A stretch of DNA of 5,052 bases from Bacteroidales bacterium (GTDB lineage: Bacteria; Bacteroidota; Bacteroidia; Bacteroidales; GCA-2748055): NCBI GenBank assembly GCA_023135025.1, contig JAGLTY010000181.1:1-5052 (forward strand). Reading direction: 5' to 3'. The notes beneath the pieces are model-generated. The model saw nothing but the letters and a program-made list of their open reading frames with translations. It was not told the DNA's origin and ran no database searches. Position 1 is the stretch's first letter, and the number at the start of each line of letters is the position of its first letter. Positions 1 through 5,052 of the stretch are shown here, piece after piece. The position numbers were made by a program, and so were the translations under genes.

Positions 1-2
1 AA

Positions 3-515
3 ATGGTTGTAATTCCTGTATTCTCAGATTCAGGTGTAGGAGGTGGAGCGGCGGGGGTTGTTGCTCTGAAATTTATTGATGTGGTGGTCCCTGCCATGGA
101 CGATGCACCAGACACATTGTATGCAATCCTCACGCTGGATTATATATACCGCCATGTGCAGTTGGGATGGAAAACTTTTGCCGAGTGGGACGATAAGGTG
201 GAGTACTACCAGGGCAATGTGAGCAAAAAGGTGCCGCTTTTTCTGAAAAATGATTACCTGCCCCGCCTCTTTTGCATTGGAACTGATCAGGGAGGGAAGA
301 GTGCGTTGAAGTTCCGGAAAAGCCCGGGAAAGGAATACCTGCTTCAATTCAGGGATCACCTTGATGCCAGCCGCTTCCTGGAGTGGTTGCAGAATCCGGC
401 GCGTATGCAAGCCGATCCTGTTTTTATCGGTAGCAACAAGCTGCTTTATAAAGGTGACCCCGTTACACCTGGTGAGGTAGTTGGGAATCAATTGAAAGTA
501 TTGCCGGTCTATTAG
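3..515 (+). CDS. Unrecognised protein, possibly the C-terminal part of a gene starting upstream
   Basis: The frame is open from the third base to a TAG at 513-515 and encodes 170 residues if the ATG at 3 is the start. Only two bases precede that ATG, so neither a ribosome binding site nor an upstream stop can be seen, and the gene may well begin outside the window. I do not recognise the family. The N-terminal part is hydrophobic and glycine-rich (about residues 11-30), but lysine and aspartate interrupt it, so it is a poor signal peptide or membrane helix. The rest is a mixed, soluble-looking sequence with aromatic residues (W56, W62, W128), several short beta-like stretches, and a hydrophobic C-terminus ending LKVLPVY. 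Codon use fits a real plus-strand gene. The open frame on the opposite strand (30-491) gives a less protein-like translation and is taken as its shadow. The gene converges on the aldo/keto reductase, with 18 bp between stops. Confidence 0.6.
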   Translation: MVVIPVFSDSGVGGGAAGVVALKFIDVVVPAMDDAPDTLYAILTLDYIYRHVQLGWKTFAEWDDKVEYYQGNVSKKVPLFLKNDYLPRLFCIGTDQGGKSALKFRKSPGKEYLLQFRDHLDASRFLEWLQNPARMQADPVFIGSNKLLYKGDPVTPGEVVGNQLKVLPVY

Positions 516-519
516 ATAA

Positions 520-543
520 GGGCAATTACCCGGTTATTTGCCC
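520..543. terminator. Hairpin at a convergent gene junction, possible terminator
   Basis: GGGCAA at 520-525 is exactly complementary to TTGCCC at 538-543. Inside this stem a T-T mismatch is followed by two more A-T pairs (527-528 with 535-536), leaving a six-base loop. The hairpin begins five bases after the stop of the first gene and runs into the last codons of the aldo/keto reductase on the other strand. There is no T-run on the plus strand. On the minus strand the stem is followed by TTATCTAATA, which is only moderately T-rich. It could end transcription in both directions, more plausibly for the reductase, but the short stem makes this tentative. Confidence 0.35.
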
Positions 544-1508
544 CCGTACCAGAATCCGCGGTTCCAGCTGTGTTCACGAAGCCGAATCAACATATCTTCT
601 GAAAGTTCAGGCAGGTTAGAAACGGAGGTGTTCTGAATGGCCTGCTGCTTGTTCCGGATCCCTGGAATCACAGTGGATACTGCCTCATGAGAGAGCGCAA
701 ATTTGAGCGCCAGTTCGGGCATGGAGTAGCCACCCTCCTTAAACTCCTTTTTAATCTGCTCGGTACGCCTTACACCTCTCTCCAGGCGGTCGCCTGCAAA
801 GTAATTGCTTCTGAAGTCGTCCGGTCCAAATGATTCATTGCCCGTATACTTGCCGGTGAGTACCCCTTCATCGAATGCTACCCTGACTATTATACCTGTC
901 CCAGTCTCCTTTGCTACCGGGAAGAGTTGTGCCGCCGGCTCCTGTTCAAAGATGTTATAGATAACCTGCAAAACATCCACCATCCCGTCGCGCATCAACT
1001 GGACCACACAGTTCTGGTCATGTTCCGGGGTTGAGATTCCGATTTGCTTCACCACTCCTTCCGATTTCATCTTTTGAAGAATCTTAAGGGCCACAGGGTT
1101 GTCGTTCCAGGCACGGGTCCATGTGTGAAGCAGAAGCACATCAAGGCTCTCCACCTGGAGGTTTTTCAGGCGCTTCTCCACATTTTCACGCAAATATTTT
1201 TCAGAATACCTCTCTTCAATTTTGCAGTAAGGTGAAGGGGGCCATTTTCCAGGTGCAGGGGGTGTCTTGGTGCAAACATATACCGTCTCGGATCGTGACT
1301 TCAGGAACTCCCCGATGATTTGTTCCGACTTTCCGTTGCCATAGCCCGCTGCAGTATCGATAAAATTCACTCCATTGTCCAATGCGGTTTTCAGGCCTTC
1401 CAGTGAATCTTTGTCGGATTGTTCACCCCAGCTGCCACCGATGGCCCAGGCTCCGAAACCAATTTCTGAAACCTCAAGGCCACTGTTTCCAAATTTGCGT
1501 TTTTTCAT
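534..1508 (-). CDS. Aldo/keto reductase, NADP(H)-dependent
   Basis: This 324-residue protein has the length and motif order of a bacterial aldo/keto reductase, a soluble (beta/alpha)8 barrel that reduces aldehydes or ketones, or oxidises sugars and alcohols, with a nicotinamide cofactor. The N-terminus (KFGNSGLEVSEIGFGAW) is the usual first hairpin and strand. The catalytic tetrad is complete: D51 and Y56 in NFIDTAAGYGNGKSE, K81 in VCTK, and H128 in LLLHTW. The C-terminal cofactor motif IPGIRNKQQAIQN lies at about 281-293. A proline- and tryptophan-containing loop (about 82-104) follows K81, and the tail at 314-321 is HSWNRGFW. From memory, both are seen in a subgroup of these reductases whose members end in a similar aromatic tail. 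The substrate cannot be read from the sequence. The start at 1508 gives the expected N-terminus. No Shine-Dalgarno is visible, but a good Bacteroidota-type promoter lies just upstream. It is divergent from the esterase gene. Confidence 0.95.
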   Translation of the reverse strand: MKKRKFGNSGLEVSEIGFGAWAIGGSWGEQSDKDSLEGLKTALDNGVNFIDTAAGYGNGKSEQIIGEFLKSRSETVYVCTKTPPAPGKWPPSPYCKIEERYSEKYLRENVEKRLKNLQVESLDVLLLHTWTRAWNDNPVALKILQKMKSEGVVKQIGISTPEHDQNCVVQLMRDGMVDVLQVIYNIFEQEPAAQLFPVAKETGTGIIVRVAFDEGVLTGKYTGNESFGPDDFRSNYFAGDRLERGVRRTEQIKKEFKEGGYSMPELALKFALSHEAVSTVIPGIRNKQQAIQNTSVSNLPELSEDMLIRLREHSWNRGFWYGGK

Positions 1509-1525
1509 CGGAATCTAATTTTATT

Positions 1526-1557
1526 TAAAACTACAGTAATCGTAAGAATTCTGCAAA
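1526..1557 (-). promoter_or_regulatory. Bacteroidota-type promoter for the aldo/keto reductase
   Basis: Read on the minus strand, TTTG (1557-1554) is followed after exactly 20 bases by TAGTTTTA (1533-1526). The Bacteroidota primary sigma factor recognises TTTG near -33 and TAnnTTTG near -7 with about this spacing; the -7 box matches at seven of eight positions. Transcription would start near 1520, giving a leader of about a dozen bases before the ATG at 1508. The spacing and position both support the call, but it remains a motif match. Confidence 0.5.
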
Positions 1558-1569
1558 ATGGATTTTTAC

Positions 1570-1577
1570 TAACTTTC
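1570..1577 (+). promoter_or_regulatory. Weak -7 promoter element for the SGNH hydrolase gene
   Basis: TAACTTTC matches the Bacteroidota -7 consensus TAnnTTTG at seven of eight positions and lies 28 bases before the ATG at 1606. That would give a leader of about 24 bases. No TTTG is present at the expected distance upstream, so the call is weak. No Shine-Dalgarno precedes the ATG, which is common in this phylum. Confidence 0.25.
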
Positions 1578-1605
1578 CTCAAACAATCCTCTTAAAACTT
1601 GTCAA

Positions 1606-2376
1606 ATGAAAGATCCTAACATTTTTTCCAGAAGGAACTTCTTTAAAAGTGCAGGTATCGGTGCTGCTGCTGTGGCAGGCATGCCGCTGTTGCTCCAATC
1701 GTGTTCACCTGCAGGGGAAGCGGGTAAAATTCACGACTTTTTCAATGATGGTGATGTGGTGCTGTTCCAGGGAGACTCCATCACCGATGCAGGACGGAAC
1801 AAGCAACAGGAACTGCCCAATAATCCCTGGTCTTTCGGAGTGGGATATGCCAACCATATCGGCTCCTGGTTGCTGGAGGAGATGCCGGAAAAGGATCTGA
1901 CCTTATATAACCGGGGGATCAGTGGAAACAAGGTATTTCAACTGGCCGACCGGTGGGAGAAGGATTGTCTTGATCTGAAACCCAATGTGCTGAGTATCCT
2001 GATAGGCGTGAACGATTACTGGCATTTCCGAAACGGAAACTATGACGGTACTCCCGAAATATATGAGAACGATTTTCGGAAACTGCTCTACCGGACAATG
2101 GAAGCTCTTCCCGATCTGAAACTATTGATCTGTCAGCCCTTTATCCTTACCGGTACCAGCGCGGTGGATGAATCGTGGGTGGAGCCATTCAATGCTTACC
2201 AGGTGATTGCGAAAAAGATATCGGATGAATTTGGTGCCATATGGGTGCCCTTTCAGGAGATATTTGACCGTGCCATTGAAGCAGCTCCTCCAACCTATTG
2301 GGCCGGAGATGGAGTACACCCCTCCATGGCCGGAGCCCAGTTGATGGCAAATAGCTGGCTGGAGGCGTTGGGGTAG
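1606..2376 (+). CDS. SGNH/GDSL-family esterase, Tat-exported, probable lipoprotein
   Basis: This 256-residue protein is a secreted serine esterase of the SGNH hydrolase fold. Residues 8-14 (SRRNFFK) form a twin-arginine export motif, followed by a hydrophobic stretch (16-30) and LLQSC ending at C33, a plausible if loose lipobox. The mature domain has all four SGNH blocks: GDSIT with nucleophile S58, G104 in NRGISGN, N136 in IGVNDYW for the oxyanion hole, and D235/H238 in GDGVHPS completing the triad. The overall pattern (GDSITDAGR, ISGNKVFQLADRW, IGVNDYW, DGVHPSMAGAQ) recalls, from memory, the acetylxylan esterase Axe2 type, and the mature length of about 224 residues fits that family. Removal of acetyl groups from polysaccharides is therefore the likeliest role, acting in the periplasm or at a membrane surface; this substrate is inferred. 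The ATG at 1606 places the arginine pair at the normal position. The gene converges on the flavoprotein gene with 3 bp between stops. Confidence 0.92.
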   Translation: MKDPNIFSRRNFFKSAGIGAAAVAGMPLLLQSCSPAGEAGKIHDFFNDGDVVLFQGDSITDAGRNKQQELPNNPWSFGVGYANHIGSWLLEEMPEKDLTLYNRGISGNKVFQLADRWEKDCLDLKPNVLSILIGVNDYWHFRNGNYDGTPEIYENDFRKLLYRTMEALPDLKLLICQPFILTGTSAVDESWVEPFNAYQVIAKKISDEFGAIWVPFQEIFDRAIEAAPPTYWAGDGVHPSMAGAQLMANSWLEALG

Positions 2377-2379
2377 GTA

Positions 2380-3447
2380 TTATTTAGCCTGTCGGTACTC
2401 CTCCTCAAGTTCGTTGAAAATCTCCTTAACTGTGGAGATGCGATTTACCCGTCCTGCATTGGCTCCGACGAAAGCAAAGCCATCTTTCAGGTTTCCTTTG
2501 AAAGCTGCGAGAAGTGCATCAGAGATACAGTAGAGGGTGGTCTTCGGGTTGCACGATTTAATACAGTTGCGTTTGCAAAATGCTGGCCTTCTCTGCCCAT
2601 CGTTTGCCTCCTGCAGAAACCGGTTGAAAATGGATCTGCCGGGCATGCCCACGGGGCTCTTGATGATTTGTATATCCTCTTCGGTGGCATCTATAACGGC
2701 CTGCTTGAATTCGTCCGAGGCATCGCACTCTTCGGTGGCAATAAACCGGGTACCCAGCTGAACAGCACTGGCGCCCTGTTTCATAATTTCTACAATATCT
2801 TTGCCGTTGAAGATGCCTCCTGCGGCGATGACAGGTACCTCTTTGTTAAATTTCTCCTTGATCTCACTGGCCACTTTGACCACCTCTGCAACCAGGTTTT
2901 CCAGTGTATTGCTTATCTCCTCAAGTGCATTTGCCTTAAAACCCAGATGACCGCCGGCTTTTGGACCCTCTACCACGAAAGCATCCGGCAGGTAATTATA
3001 ATTCTGGTGCCATTTCTGAGTGATAATGGAGGCAGCCCTTCCCGAGGAGACGATGGGAACCAGTTTGGTCTTTTTTCCTTTGCTCAGGTAAGAGGGGAGG
3101 TCCAGGGGTAGTCCGGCTCCCGAGAAAATAATATCTATACCCTCGTCGATGGAGGTTTTCACCATTTCCGAAAAGTCGGTCAGGACCGACATAATATTTA
3201 CACCAAGCACCCCGGAGGTCATCTCACGTGCTTTTCGGATCTCCTGCTTAATCCCTTCAATATTCCCTTTTTTATAACCCAACTTACTCTGATTGTTGGT
3301 AAGTCCGATTCCTACAGTGGAAATAATACCGATGCCTCCCATATTGGCTACTGCCGAAGCGAGCTTTGACAGGGATATTCCAATTCCCATTCCCCCCTGG
3401 ATAATGGGTACACGTATTTTTAAGTCTCCGATATTCAGCGGTTTCAT
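2380..3447 (-). CDS. FMN-dependent nitronate monooxygenase / FabK-like enoyl reductase family protein
   Basis: This TIM-barrel flavoprotein belongs to the family of nitronate monooxygenases (2-nitropropane dioxygenases) and FabK-type enoyl-ACP reductases. Counting from the start chosen here (355 residues), the N-terminal FMN-site strand is PIIQGGMGIG (14-23). The family signature is EGPKAGGHLG (160-169), with H167 as candidate catalytic histidine. AAGGIFNG (208-215) and GASAVQLGTRF (225-235) would bind the FMN phosphate. SPVGMPGR (264-271) is typical of COG2070 proteins. After it comes a four-cysteine cluster, C291-x3-C295-x3-C299-x7-C307, and then GFAFVGANAGR (323-333). Motifs alone do not separate nitronate oxidation from enoyl reduction. 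An ATG six bases upstream (3453) is also in frame. I chose 3447 because AAGG lies 8 bases before it but only 2 bases before the other, and because a -7 box sits close upstream. The neighbours give no pathway. Confidence 0.9.
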   Translation of the reverse strand: MKPLNIGDLKIRVPIIQGGMGIGISLSKLASAVANMGGIGIISTVGIGLTNNQSKLGYKKGNIEGIKQEIRKAREMTSGVLGVNIMSVLTDFSEMVKTSIDEGIDIIFSGAGLPLDLPSYLSKGKKTKLVPIVSSGRAASIITQKWHQNYNYLPDAFVVEGPKAGGHLGFKANALEEISNTLENLVAEVVKVASEIKEKFNKEVPVIAAGGIFNGKDIVEIMKQGASAVQLGTRFIATEECDASDEFKQAVIDATEEDIQIIKSPVGMPGRSIFNRFLQEANDGQRRPAFCKRNCIKSCNPKTTLYCISDALLAAFKGNLKDGFAFVGANAGRVNRISTVKEIFNELEEEYRQAK

Positions 3448-3455
3448 AGTCATGA

Positions 3456-3459
3456 CCTT
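3456..3459 (-). promoter_or_regulatory. Shine-Dalgarno-like AAGG deciding the flavoprotein start
   Basis: On the minus strand the run ATTCAAGGTC precedes two close in-frame ATGs. AAGG has an 8-base spacer to the ATG at 3447 and only 2 bases to the ATG at 3453, so it favours the inner start. The motif is short, and this phylum relies little on such sites. Confidence 0.35.
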
Positions 3460-3469
3460 GAATGAGCGA

Positions 3470-3477
3470 CAAATGTA
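3470..3477 (-). promoter_or_regulatory. Perfect -7 promoter element for the flavoprotein gene
   Basis: The minus strand reads TACATTTG at 3477-3470, an exact match to the Bacteroidota consensus TAnnTTTG. Transcription would begin near 3465, about 18 bases before the ATG at 3447. No TTTG stands 19-21 bases upstream, so the -33 element is missing or is replaced by an activator site. The direct repeat at 3503-3535 lies immediately upstream of where it would be. Confidence 0.5.
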
Positions 3478-3502
3478 CTCTTTTATTTACGGGAGATGCA
3501 GC

Positions 3503-3535
3503 TTAGGGATGAATTACCCCAGTTAGGGATGAATT
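3503..3535. repeat. Exact 13-bp direct repeat, 20-bp period, between divergent promoters
   Basis: TTAGGGATGAATT occurs at 3503-3515 and again, without mismatch, at 3523-3535, so equivalent bases are 20 bp apart (close to two helical turns). The pair lies between the flavoprotein promoter on the left and the transporter promoter on the right. Two tandem half-sites on the same DNA face are what a dimeric or cooperative transcription factor often needs. I therefore read it as a candidate shared operator or activator site. The repeats also fall in the open frame upstream of the transporter's likely start, which argues against that stretch being coding. Confidence 0.5.
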
Positions 3536-3549
3536 TTACAAATTGCTTC

Positions 3550-3557
3550 TATCTTTA
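3550..3557 (+). promoter_or_regulatory. -7 promoter element giving a leaderless or near-leaderless transporter mRNA
   Basis: TATCTTTA matches TAnnTTTG at seven of eight positions and ends four bases before the ATG at 3562. With the usual distance from box to start site, transcription would begin at or within a base or two of the ATG, which explains why no ribosome binding site is visible. No TTTG is present near -33; the second copy of the TTAGGGATGAATT repeat covers that position. Confidence 0.4.
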
Positions 3558-3561
3558 TGTA

Positions 3562-4893
3562 ATGAAAAGGCACTGCAACAAACCCTTTCCACCCTCGAAA
3601 ATTCCTTTTTTTTACGGCTGGGTGATCCTGGCTGCCGGGACCATCGGGATTCTGATGAGTATACCCGGACAGACCATGGGGGTGTCGGTTTTTATTGAAA
3701 GCCTGCTTTCGGATCTGCAGATCAACCGCAACAACCTGAGCCTGGCTTACCTGGTGGGTACCCTCGGCTCGGGACTGATTATCACCCGTGCCGGAAAACT
3801 TTATGATCAATATGGGGCGCGGGTAATGGCATTTATAGCCGGAGTGATGCTGGGGGTGATGCTGGTTTACCTGACGCGGGTCGACCACATGGTAAGTGTC
3901 CTTGCAGAGAACGGATGGCTGTCACCGGCACTGCTCACCTTTGTACTCCTGGCCGTTGGATTCTGGGGGATTCGTTTTTTTGGACAGGGGCTGCTCACCA
4001 TGGTTTCGCGGAATATGGTGATGAAGTGGTTCAACCGCCGAAGGGGTCTGGCCAATGCAGTGCTGGGGATCTTCTCAGCACTCGGATTTTCCGTTGCTCC
4101 AAAGATACTGGACCAGGTTATTCAGCGGTTGGAATGGCGGGGTGCATGGATTTTCCTGGCCATACTGGTTGGGATTGGCTTCGCCCTGTTTGTCATCTTT
4201 TTCTACAGGGATAATCCGGAAGGTTGTGGCTGTGTGGCTGACGGAAAGCTGGGGGCTGGTAAGAAAGGCCGAAGGCCACCCAGTTTGCCTGATCATGATT
4301 TCACCCTAATGGAAGCCAGGAAAACCATTGCATTCTGGGCGTTTACACTGGGACTCTCACTCTCTGCACTCTATATAAGTGGACTGACCTTTCATGTGGT
4401 CTCTGTCTTTGAGGCTTCCGGCCTCACCAGGGAGCAGGGACTGGGTATTTTCATTCCGACCTCGCTGATTGCGGTGGGGATCCAGTTTATTGGCGGTTAT
4501 GCCAGCGACTATATCAGGTTGAAATTCCTGCTGCTTCTCTTTGCATTAGGCATGGTTCTCTCCACTGTGGGTCTTATAATGCTGGGTGGACAATCGTGGG
4601 CTTACTGGATGATCATCAGTGGAAACGGGGTGGTCTGGGGCCTTTATACAGTTTTGATCGGGGTAACCTGGCCCCGGTTTTACGGGTTGAAGCACCTGGG
4701 TGCTATTTCAGGATTCTCATTGAGCTGGACCGTGATCGGATCGGCCCTGGGGCCCTATATGTTTAGCTTGTCCGTCGATCTTACCAGCAGCTATGACCTG
4801 GTGGCCTGGATCTGCCTGGCAATCGCTGTAATAGTGGTGGCGATTGCATTCAAAGCAGATAACCCGGGGTTACCATCCAACCTCCGTCTATAG
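3562..4893 (+). CDS. Major facilitator superfamily transporter, substrate unknown
   Basis: This 443-residue inner-membrane protein is a 12-helix MFS carrier. Helices lie at about 18-38, 57-75, 87-105, 119-147, 162-180, 194-214, 253-275, 290-310, 320-340, 346-368, 377-400 and 411-430. The hydrophilic loop at 215-252 between helices 6 and 7 is the usual cytoplasmic link between the two halves. The loop after helix 2 (GKLYDQYGAR, 78-87) is MFS motif A, and GGYASDYIR (311-319) is its weaker counterpart after helix 8. The opening FFYGWVILAAG and the SIPGQTMGVSVF stretch recall carriers often annotated as monocarboxylate or oxalate/formate-type, but the substrate cannot be assigned. The loop after helix 6 begins RDNPEGCGCVADG, with a close cysteine pair (C222, C224). 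The frame is open upstream to an ATG at 3496. I prefer 3562 because the extra 22 residues are encoded by the direct-repeat region, do not look like MFS sequence, and lie upstream of the likely promoter. Confidence 0.92.
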   Translation: MKRHCNKPFPPSKIPFFYGWVILAAGTIGILMSIPGQTMGVSVFIESLLSDLQINRNNLSLAYLVGTLGSGLIITRAGKLYDQYGARVMAFIAGVMLGVMLVYLTRVDHMVSVLAENGWLSPALLTFVLLAVGFWGIRFFGQGLLTMVSRNMVMKWFNRRRGLANAVLGIFSALGFSVAPKILDQVIQRLEWRGAWIFLAILVGIGFALFVIFFYRDNPEGCGCVADGKLGAGKKGRRPPSLPDHDFTLMEARKTIAFWAFTLGLSLSALYISGLTFHVVSVFEASGLTREQGLGIFIPTSLIAVGIQFIGGYASDYIRLKFLLLLFALGMVLSTVGLIMLGGQSWAYWMIISGNGVVWGLYTVLIGVTWPRFYGLKHLGAISGFSLSWTVIGSALGPYMFSLSVDLTSSYDLVAWICLAIAVIVVAIAFKADNPGLPSNLRL

Positions 4894-4973
4894 TCTGAAC
4901 GAGATTTCAAAAATTGTAGCAACCATAAGTGCAAATTCTGCATCTTCCTATTGTAATCTATAAGCATGACACC

Positions 4974-5052
4974 ATGAAAAGCTATATCTCATATATAATA
5001 GTCCTTCTGATTTCGTTAAGCGCCTTTCCCTCCTGTGAGAAAGCAGACCCAA
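4974..5052 (+). CDS. Lipoprotein, N-terminal part only (cut by window end)
   Basis: The first 26 codons of a gene are present: a basic start (MKSY), a hydrophobic core (about 5-18) and FPSC ending at C21, followed by EKADP. This is the shape of a signal peptidase II lipoprotein leader as found on many Bacteroidota lipoproteins, including SusD-like and cell-surface proteins. Nothing of the mature protein is visible, so the function is unknown. It follows the transporter on the same strand after 80 bp. That spacing permits either co-transcription or a separate promoter; I see no clear promoter motif or terminator hairpin between them. A three-codon frame (ATG at 4966) ends in a TGA that overlaps this ATG. 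Confidence 0.75.
   Translation, partial: MKSYISYIIVLLISLSAFPSCEKADP

Noticed and set aside
3..100. Loose resemblance of the first gene's glycine-rich N-terminal part to the C-terminal region of Tad-type pilus assembly proteins
   Set aside because: Only a short IPVF-plus-glycine pattern is shared and the remainder does not fit. There is no neighbouring pilus gene.
30..491. Minus-strand open frame of 153 codons opposite the first gene
   Set aside because: It has low-quality, protein-unlike composition and no upstream signals, and it lies wholly opposite a better plus-strand frame. I treat it as a shadow.
2668..3111. Plus-strand open frame of 147 codons opposite the flavoprotein gene
   Set aside because: The minus strand here encodes clear FMN-binding family motifs throughout, so the plus frame is an antisense shadow with no start signals.
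3506..3528. GGG/CCC partial inverted repeats within the tandem-repeat region
   Set aside because: Only three consecutive pairs form in each, with mismatches on either side. The direct repeat explains the region better than a hairpin.
1547..4942. AATTCTGCA present both at 1547-1555 and 4934-4942 in intergenic regions
   Set aside because: A nine-base match in 5 kb is easily chance, and the positions relative to the genes do not correspond.
4930..4942. TGCA-N5-TGCA small palindromic pair upstream of the terminal lipoprotein
   Set aside because: The four-base arms are themselves palindromic and too short to support an operator or terminator call.
1..5052. A new multi-gene defence, mobile or biosynthetic system
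   Set aside because: The recognisable genes are common metabolic and transport families on alternating strands. I see no transposase, integrase, nuclease, toxin-antitoxin pair, repeat array or conserved cluster architecture.

Overview
The window looks like an ordinary stretch of chromosome from a member of the Bacteroidota. The evidence is indirect. Several upstream regions carry perfect or near matches to the Bacteroidota -7 promoter element (TAnnTTTG), one of them with a correctly spaced TTTG. Shine-Dalgarno sequences are mostly absent. Base composition is moderate. The protein set is also typical: a Tat-exported lipoprotein-like SGNH hydrolase, a FabK/nitronate-monooxygenase-like flavoprotein and a short lipoprotein leader. 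I cannot place it more finely; an anaerobic or marine Bacteroidales relative is only a guess.

Layout, left to right. (1) 3-515 (+): an unrecognised protein, possibly only the C-terminal part of a gene that begins before the window. (2) 534-1508 (-): an aldo/keto reductase with the full catalytic tetrad, convergent with gene 1, with a hairpin at 520-543 at the junction. (3) A 97-bp divergent intergenic region with a good Bacteroidota-type promoter for the reductase and a weaker one for the next gene. (4) 1606-2376 (+): an SGNH/GDSL esterase with a Tat signal and a likely lipid-anchored cysteine. (5) 2380-3447 (-): an FMN-dependent nitronate monooxygenase/enoyl-reductase-like protein with a four-cysteine C-terminal cluster, convergent with the esterase and only 3 bp from it. 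(6) A 114-bp divergent intergenic region with two promoter-like elements and an exact 13-bp direct repeat at a 20-bp period. (7) 3562-4893 (+): a 12-helix MFS transporter. (8) 4974-5052 (+): the first 26 codons of a lipoprotein, cut by the window end.

The genes alternate in strand (+ - + - + +), so this is not one operon, and no shared pathway is evident. The esterase and the divergent reductase could both serve breakdown of acetylated plant polysaccharides, but nothing in the sequence proves this. I found no mobile element, CRISPR array, tRNA, rRNA or riboswitch, and no sign of a new multi-gene system. The features most worth a second look are the tandem repeat between the two divergent promoters at 3447-3562, the cysteine cluster in the flavoprotein, and the unrecognised protein at the left edge.
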